Part shown: in pieces, positions 59,431 to 64,000 of the stretch
Position numbering within the stretch: the first letter of the stretch is position 1
How the letters are laid out: each line of letters opens with the position of its first letter
Assembly (NCBI RefSeq): GCF_039544205.1
Contig: NZ_BAABLF010000005.1
Coordinates: 62,001 to 126,000, forward strand
Direction of reading: 5' to 3'
Source: Ferrimonas gelatinilytica
Lineage (GTDB): Bacteria; Pseudomonadota; Gammaproteobacteria; Enterobacterales; Shewanellaceae
DNA length: 64,000 bases
Translations under genes and position numbers: made by a program
Notes under the pieces: generated by a model
Databases searched by the model: none
What the model was told of the DNA's origin: nothing
The model's input: the letters and a program-made list of their open reading frames with translations, nothing else

Positions 59431-60108
59431 ATGAGTGTTTCCGCGGCCATTTTCGATATGGATGGGCTGCTGCTGGATACCGAACGGGTCTGCATGTCCA
59501 TTTTCCAGCAGACTTGTGAAGCACAGGGGTATCCCTTCCTGGAGCCGGTGTACCTCTCCATTATCGGATGCAACGCCGGCGGGATAGAGCGGCTCTTGCG
59601 CCAGGGGTACGGTCCGCAGTTGGACTACCCCAAGCTCAGACAGGCCTGGCGCCAGCGCTATCATGCACGGGTGGCCGAGAGTGCCATCCCCATCAAGCCG
59701 GGCGTGCAGGCCCTGCTAACCTGGTTGCGTCAGCAGGGCGCCCCACTGGCGGTGGCCACCTCTTCGGATCGGGAGCTGGCAGAGGTAAAACTGAGACTGT
59801 CGGGCCTGGCCCCCCTGTTTGATTCTGTGACTACCGGCTGCGAGGTGGTTCATGGCAAGCCACATCCGGAGATCTACCAGTTGGCTGCGCGCCGGCTCGG
59901 GGTGGATCCCCGCCACTGTTTGGCGTTTGAAGATTCCAACAACGGCAGCCGAGCGGCCGTTGCGGCGGGGATGATCACCTACCAGATCCCGGACCTAGTG
60001 CAGCCGGACGAGACCACCCGGGCACTGGGACACAGGGTGTTACCCAACCTCTTTGCGGTGCTGGAAGAGTTGCAGCAGGCCAATGGCAGGGTTCCGCTGC
60101 CAGCTTAG
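59431..60108 (+). CDS. HAD-superfamily phosphatase (beta-phosphoglucomutase-like)
   Basis: A 225-residue haloacid dehalogenase-like hydrolase. Motif I is FDMDGLLLDTE (nucleophile Asp in FDMDG), motif II AVATSSD, motif III HGKPHPEIY (Lys) and motif IV FEDSNNGSRAAVAAGM. The cap domain is helical, as in the PGMB/YniC group of sugar-phosphate phosphatases or mutases. The exact substrate is unknown. GGGAGAGAG precedes the ATG at 59431. Confidence 0.9.
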   Translation: MSVSAAIFDMDGLLLDTERVCMSIFQQTCEAQGYPFLEPVYLSIIGCNAGGIERLLRQGYGPQLDYPKLRQAWRQRYHARVAESAIPIKPGVQALLTWLRQQGAPLAVATSSDRELAEVKLRLSGLAPLFDSVTTGCEVVHGKPHPEIYQLAARRLGVDPRHCLAFEDSNNGSRAAVAAGMITYQIPDLVQPDETTRALGHRVLPNLFAVLEELQQANGRVPLPA

Positions 60109-60133
60109 ATCTTAGGATTGGTCGTATAACTAG

Positions 60134-60163
60134 AAGGCCGCCCGAGTTGATGGGCGGCCTTTT
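60134..60163. terminator. Terminator after HAD phosphatase gene
   Basis: AAGGCCGCCC-GAGTTGATG-GGCGGCCTTTT. The stem is strong with a short T-run; A residues on the other side may let it also serve the converging transporter gene. Confidence 0.8.
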
Positions 60164-60209
60164 AACGTGGCTGGAGGGGGGGGCGGTCAGCCATCGTATT
60201 CGCGAACTG

Positions 60210-61751
60210 TTACTGTATCGCGCTGCGTGACTGCAACCCTTTGAGCCACCGGCCGTAGAGTAGGATCCCCAGGGCGGAGAAGCTGCCGATGGCGGCGATC
60301 AGATACCAGGCGAAGCCGATGTTGTGCATTTCGTACAGGGTTTGAGTTAACACTTGGGCGCTTTGCCCGCTTACCTGCACCAGGGTGGTAAATGCCTCGC
60401 CGTGGGGAATGGCAGCGATGGCATCCGGCGTCAGCCCCTCCTGAGCCAGCATCTGGCGGGAGAAGGTCTCCTTCGAGGCGTAGATCTCGTAGAGTTTCGG
60501 TCCCCAGTAGCCCTCCAGACCCCAGCCGATTCCCTGGGGCAGCATCACAAACCCCAGGTACATCGCTTTTTTGCCCACCGGGGCGATGTTGCCCATGAAC
60601 TCGTTTTTCTTGGGACTGATCATCATCTCGCCAAGGCTGAACAGGGCAATGGCAAAAACCATAGCCCAGGCAAAATTGGAGCTGCCGATGATCAGGAACG
60701 CTGCGATGCTGGCCAGCGCGCCGGCGACCATGGCGGAGGTGATGCGAAAGCGGGCGGTTAATGCGGCGACCAGGAAACAGCTGGTCATGATCATGCCGGC
60801 ATTGAGGTTCAACATCCCTTCCGGCATCACGCGCGTACCGCTGTTGTCCAAGCCGAGCCAGAACTGGGCAATGCCGTTTTGGGTGCCCTCCGGGCCGAAC
60901 AGGTCCCGTACGATGACGCTGGTATCCACCCATTCGGAGATGTGTACCGGCAAGACATCAAACAGGGCATTGAAGAGGAACCAGAAACCGGAAAAGACGA
61001 TCATGTACCAGAACACCACCGGTTTTTTCAGCTCCTGCCAGGCATCGCGCCAAAGAGGGGTCTGGGTCAACTCCCCACTTTTTATCCTGGCCTGGCGGGC
61101 CAGACGCTCCGCTTTGCCAGGCTCTTTGTAGGTCAGCAACAGCAGGAAGTTCAGGGAGATGATGGCGGCACAGGCAAAGAAGACGTTTTCCCACGCCAGC
61201 TGGCGCAGGTGCACCGCCATCAGCGGGCCGAGAAAGCCGCCGATATTGACGGTTTGGTAGAAGATCCCCCAGGCCATGGAGCTGTTATCCCGACGTGTCG
61301 CCAGTACCAGGGTGCCCTGGATCCCGGGTTTGAACACACCGGTACCACTGGCCAGCAGCACGGCGCCGGCCATGAAGCCCCAGAAACTGGGGAAAAAGGC
61401 CATCAGCAGGTAACCGCCGATCTTCATCACCGTGGAGAGGAAGATGGTCTCCTTATAGCCGATCCGGTCGGACACTCCGCCGGTGAAGACCGGAATGAAG
61501 GTCTGCAGTAGGGCCCAGACCATCAGGATGATGCCGAAGTCCCCCATGGTGATCCCCAGACCGCCGGCGGAGGCTGGGGCCTGGGCGTAGAGGGCGGCGG
61601 AGCTTTTGACGCCGTAGTAAGCGAGACGTTCGATCAGCTCCATGCCACCGACCAGCCAGAAGACATAGCTGAGGCTGGCGATGGAGGCCCATAATCCCAG
61701 TTGCTTTACTTCCGTAAGGTCATTGCTGCTGTTTGTATTGGTTGTTGTCAT
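60210..61751 (-). CDS. POT/PTR-like major facilitator transporter
   Basis: A 513-residue inner-membrane transporter with about 12-14 hydrophobic segments. The N-terminal GGMELIERLAYYGVKSSAALY is the PTR/POT-type ExxER motif region that couples protons to peptide uptake. Further family-like segments are GGVSDRIGYKETIFLSTV and FKPGIQGTLVLATRRDNSSMAWGIFY. Relatives carry di- and tripeptides, but this sequence is not a close match to DtpA-type proteins, so peptide transport is a fair guess only. It is monocistronic, convergent with the HAD gene. Confidence 0.83.
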   Translation of the reverse strand: MTTTNTNSSNDLTEVKQLGLWASIASLSYVFWLVGGMELIERLAYYGVKSSAALYAQAPASAGGLGITMGDFGIILMVWALLQTFIPVFTGGVSDRIGYKETIFLSTVMKIGGYLLMAFFPSFWGFMAGAVLLASGTGVFKPGIQGTLVLATRRDNSSMAWGIFYQTVNIGGFLGPLMAVHLRQLAWENVFFACAAIISLNFLLLLTYKEPGKAERLARQARIKSGELTQTPLWRDAWQELKKPVVFWYMIVFSGFWFLFNALFDVLPVHISEWVDTSVIVRDLFGPEGTQNGIAQFWLGLDNSGTRVMPEGMLNLNAGMIMTSCFLVAALTARFRITSAMVAGALASIAAFLIIGSSNFAWAMVFAIALFSLGEMMISPKKNEFMGNIAPVGKKAMYLGFVMLPQGIGWGLEGYWGPKLYEIYASKETFSRQMLAQEGLTPDAIAAIPHGEAFTTLVQVSGQSAQVLTQTLYEMHNIGFAWYLIAAIGSFSALGILLYGRWLKGLQSRSAIQ

Positions 61752-61939
61752 CCTGAAGCGGCCTTGATTCGGCGTTTTGTTATAAAAATTTCGCCATAGC
61801 CTACATGGGGGTAACAGCCGAGAAAACCTTTCATCACCACTCCGTCACGGATCTGCTGTAAGGGTGGCGCACCGGCTGGCGGAATTCGCTTCAGCGGTGC
61901 GCAACTTATCTCGCATCGGACGCTCAGCCGGCTGAAGGA

Positions 61940-62314
61940 TCAGATATCGTGCTTCTCGGCCCAATACTTCAACTGTTCCAGTATCGCCAGTGAGGAGCGG
62001 CCAAACTCAGTAATGGTGTAAGAGACGGCGATGGGGCGATCATTGAGGACAGTTCGGACCAGCAGCCCCTGCGCCTCCATCTCCTTGAGGCGCTGGTTGA
62101 CCATTTTCTTACTGGCACCGCCGAGCATGCGGGTGAGATCGTTAAAACGTACCGGCCCCTCTTTGAGGTGCCAGAGAATAGAGCCTTTCCATTTTCCCCC
62201 GATGATGCGCATTCCTCGTTCGATGGGACAGGGCTCCATGCAAGGTTCTATGGTCACTTTGTGTTCGGCTTTCTCTACTTTGTCGCCGGGATAATGGGGG
62301 ATGGGAGTTGGCAT
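61940..62314 (-). CDS. HxlR-family transcriptional regulator
   Basis: A 124-residue winged-helix regulator. CPIERGMRIIGGKWKGSILWHLKEGPVRFNDLTRML is the HxlR signature, with GASKKMVNQRLKEMEAQGLLVR as the recognition part. Members with an N-terminal Cys in C-P-x-x sense electrophiles, quinones or HOCl (YodB, HypR); here the Cys is in MEPCPIERG. The ATG at 62314 has GAGGT upstream. It is divergent from mdaB across 146 bases and is probably its regulator (inference from position). Confidence 0.9.
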   Translation of the reverse strand: MPTPIPHYPGDKVEKAEHKVTIEPCMEPCPIERGMRIIGGKWKGSILWHLKEGPVRFNDLTRMLGGASKKMVNQRLKEMEAQGLLVRTVLNDRPIAVSYTITEFGRSSLAILEQLKYWAEKHDI

Positions 62315-62460
62315 GGTGACCTCACTTTTATCTGGGCGCTGCACTGTCGGCAGATTTCAGCGATGGGCGAAATGGTGGTTACAAAAAGTATACTGGTTGA
62401 TTATGGTTTCTTGCAACGTCAGACTGCCTCCAAACCGTGAAATCCGATTTGGAGACAGAG

Positions 62461-63042
62461 ATGAATTTACTGATCATCAACACCCACCAGCCCTATCCCT
62501 TTTCCGAGGGCAAACTCAGTGCCGCCCTGGTTGAACTGGCGCAGCAGCAAGCACAAGAGAAGGGGTACCAGGTACGCCATACCGAGATGACGACGAACTA
62601 TGACGTGGAGGAGGAGATCGAGAAGCACCTCTGGGCGGACCGGATCCTGCTGCAGATCCCGGTGAACTGGATGGGGGTGCCCTGGTCGTTCAAGAGATAC
62701 ATGGATGAGGTCTATACCGCGGGGATGATGGGGGCATTGTGTGATGGCGATGGCCGCAGCCGTGAGGACGCAAATCGGCAGTACGGCACCGGTGGCAAGC
62801 TTGGTGGTAAGGCGTACCTGATGTCGCTGACCTTTAATGCGCCGGCGGAGGCCTTTGACGATCCTGACCAGTGGCTTTTCAAGGGTAAGGGCGTGGATGA
62901 CCTGCTCTATCCGCAGCATATGAATTTTCGATTCTTCGGTATGGAGCCGCTGCCGACCTTTGCCGCTTTTGATGTGATGAAGAACCCCCAGGTAGAGCAG
63001 GATCTACAGCGCTATCGGGAACATCTGCAACGCTACTTGTGA
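62461..63042 (+). CDS. mdaB: NAD(P)H:quinone oxidoreductase, MdaB-like
   Basis: A 193-residue flavodoxin-fold FAD enzyme that reduces quinones by two electrons, protecting against electrophiles and redox cycling. Recognisable parts are MNLLIINTHQPYPFSEGKLS (flavin phosphate loop), LQIPVNWMGVPWSFKRYMDEVYTAGMM and YLMSLTFNAPAEAF, typical of MdaB. The ATG at 62461 has GGAG upstream. It is divergent from an HxlR regulator and followed 60 bases later by a peroxiredoxin-like gene. Confidence 0.93.
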   Translation: MNLLIINTHQPYPFSEGKLSAALVELAQQQAQEKGYQVRHTEMTTNYDVEEEIEKHLWADRILLQIPVNWMGVPWSFKRYMDEVYTAGMMGALCDGDGRSREDANRQYGTGGKLGGKAYLMSLTFNAPAEAFDDPDQWLFKGKGVDDLLYPQHMNFRFFGMEPLPTFAAFDVMKNPQVEQDLQRYREHLQRYL

Positions 63043-63102
63043 CCAGCTCGTACTATTCTCAATAACCTAAGCTTTTTCTCTTTCTCAATGACGGAGCTAA
63101 AT

Positions 63103-63663
63103 ATGGAGAAGAATCAGAAACTGCAGGCTGGCGCGATCTTTCCTCATGTCATGGTGACCACTTTGGACGGCGACGAGGTGACGCTCGGTGTACCCCGCGG
63201 CCACTGTGAATGGCAGCTGGTGGTTATCTACCGTGGTCGGCACTGTCCGTTGTGTACTAAGTATCTCAATGCGCTCGAGGGGCATGTCGAGGCGCTGAGC
63301 GAAAACGGCATCGATATCATTGCCGTGACCGCTGATCGCCGTGACCAGGTGGAGGAACACCTTAGCCGCCTGACGGTCTCCTTTCCCATCGCCTATGGTC
63401 TGACGGAGGAGCAGATGGAGACCTTGGGCCTCTACATCTCCCTGCCACGCTCCGAAGAGGAGACCGACCATAACTTTCCTGAGCCGGGCCTGTTTGTGGT
63501 GAACGAAGAGGGGCACCTGCACGTGGTGGATATCTCCAATAACCCCTTTGTGCGTCCTGAGCTGGAGTCACTGGTTAAGGGGCTCGCCTGGATCCGGGAT
63601 CCGGAGAACCATTACCCCATTCGTGGCACCTGGCAGGATGCGGAGTCAACGCTGCTATACCGC
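63103..63663 (+). CDS. Peroxiredoxin-like (AhpC/TSA) protein
   Basis: A thioredoxin-fold protein of the AhpC/TSA type. The N-terminal Cys motif is VVIYRGRHCPLCTKYLNAL, a CPLC where typical peroxiredoxins have PxxxTxxC, followed by IIAVTADRRDQVEEHL, and a C-terminal lid. It probably reduces peroxides or disulfides in the cytoplasm; which is not certain. The 186-187 residues start at the ATG at 63103 with GGAG six bases upstream. It follows mdaB on the same strand, an operon-like pair, and the regulator is likely shared. The TAG stop follows at 63664-63666. Confidence 0.85.
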
Positions 63664-63688
63664 TAGCAGGGCGTCGTCTAAAGGCAAC

Positions 63689-63720
63689 AAAAGGGGAGAG
63701 CACAGGCTCTCCCCTTTTTG
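63689..63720. terminator. Terminator between the peroxiredoxin gene and the LuxR-type regulator
   Basis: AAAAGGGGAGAG-CACAGG-CTCTCCCCTTTTT: a stem with A- and T-tracts on both sides, so it can serve both converging genes. Confidence 0.9.
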
Positions 63721-63746
63721 CGAGATCACGCTTGCTCAATCGAGCT

Positions 63747-64000
63747 TTACAACGCTTTTTTGGCCATCTCCAGGCCCTGCAGGGCGATCACCGCCTGGGT
63801 CCGGTTGCGCACCCCAAGTTTGCGAAAAATCGCGGTGGCATGCGCTTTGATTGTGGCCTCAGACACGCCAAGGTCGTAGGCGATCTGTTTGTTTAGCATC
63901 CCTTCGGCGAACATCTGCAGCACCCGGTACTGCTGGGGGGTGAGGTCCGCCAGCCGGTTGCCGATGTCATCCATGGGTGCATCGCAGTCCGCGAGCATGG
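63747..64000 (-). CDS. LuxR/NarL-type response regulator, C-terminal part (CrbR-like; 5' end outside window)
   Basis: The visible 84 residues are the C-terminal output domain of a response regulator. LTPQQYRVLQMFAEGMLNKQIAYDLGVSEATIKAHATAIFRKLGVRNRTQAVI is a complete LuxR-type helix-turn-helix. The reading frame is open to the window edge and the receiver domain lies beyond it; the apparent first Met is internal. The sequence resembles CrbR/AgmR-type partners of CrbS kinases as I know them, so it may be the regulator paired with the kinase gene at 51882-55301, and of acs (inference). Confidence 0.85.
   Translation of the reverse strand, partial: MLADCDAPMDDIGNRLADLTPQQYRVLQMFAEGMLNKQIAYDLGVSEATIKAHATAIFRKLGVRNRTQAVIALQGLEMAKKAL

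Overview
The window is chromosomal DNA from a GC-rich gammaproteobacterium. AsnS, IlvIH, the divergent yejK / yejL-yejM set, the fadE-yafJ neighbourhood, Acs beside a CrbS-type kinase and a thiamine TonB-receptor operon together suggest the Alteromonadales, in the Shewanella/Ferrimonas direction. That placement is inference from gene content only. Gene density is high and I see no phage, transposase, integrase or CRISPR array. Both ends cut through genes: the 3' end of a COG3650-like gene at the left and the C-terminal half of a LuxR-type response regulator at the right.

Layout. 0-5 kb: GDSL esterase lipoprotein, ilvIH, asnS. 5-10.3 kb (minus strand): Nudix hydrolase, then a tightly overlapping four-gene set (TlpA-like thioredoxin, DUF4266 lipoprotein, DUF3570 outer-membrane protein, ApbE flavin transferase), then pabB. 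10.4-15.6 kb: folD, a sulfur/persulfide operon (CoA-disulfide/persulfide reductase plus two YeeE/YedE proteins) behind a perfect palindrome, and rhlE. 15.9-18.1 kb: two hotdog thioesterases, a YcfL-like lipoprotein, a small lipoprotein with an HExxH motif and a 52-aa membrane protein. 18.1-22.2 kb: a TPP riboswitch followed by a thiamine uptake and salvage operon (TonB receptor, YkoF-like protein, PnuT, thiamine-kinase-like protein). 22.2-27.9 kb: DUF6279 lipoprotein, DoxX, Ogt, YdjA-like nitroreductase, DUF748 protein. 27.9-29 kb: two copies of tRNA-Pro(GGG) with their terminators, flanking a Cys-motif orphan gene that has a Fur-like site upstream. 29-34.4 kb: yejM, yejL, yejK, an isochorismatase-fold protein without the catalytic Cys, and YjiH. 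34.5 kb: sixteen perfect copies of CCAAG. 34.7-41.4 kb: a large TonB receptor, fadE and yafJ. 41.4-43.5 kb: DUF3108 protein, alkyltransferase-like protein, S-formylglutathione hydrolase. 43.6-48.8 kb: an SOS mutagenesis operon (imuA-imuB-dnaE2) with a near-ideal LexA box. 48.8-56.8 kb: GNAT acetyltransferase, acs, the divergent CrbS-like hybrid kinase, pirin, MOSC protein. 56.9-64 kb: exported KatG, HAD phosphatase, POT/MFS transporter, HxlR regulator divergent from mdaB and a peroxiredoxin-like protein, and a CrbR-like regulator fragment.

The most interesting unit is the ApbE / DUF3570 / DUF4266 / TlpA set. The DUF3570 protein carries a DALTGAS sequence that resembles the acceptor motif used for covalent FMN attachment, and the ApbE protein has no signal peptide. 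This suggests an outer-membrane flavoprotein system that would be loaded with flavin before export. Other testable points are the palindromic operator of the persulfide operon, the Fur-like site in front of an unknown Cys-motif protein, a PsrA-like site before fadE, and the acetate-switch cluster in which a kinase, Acs, a possible acetyltransferase and a likely cognate regulator lie within 15 kb.
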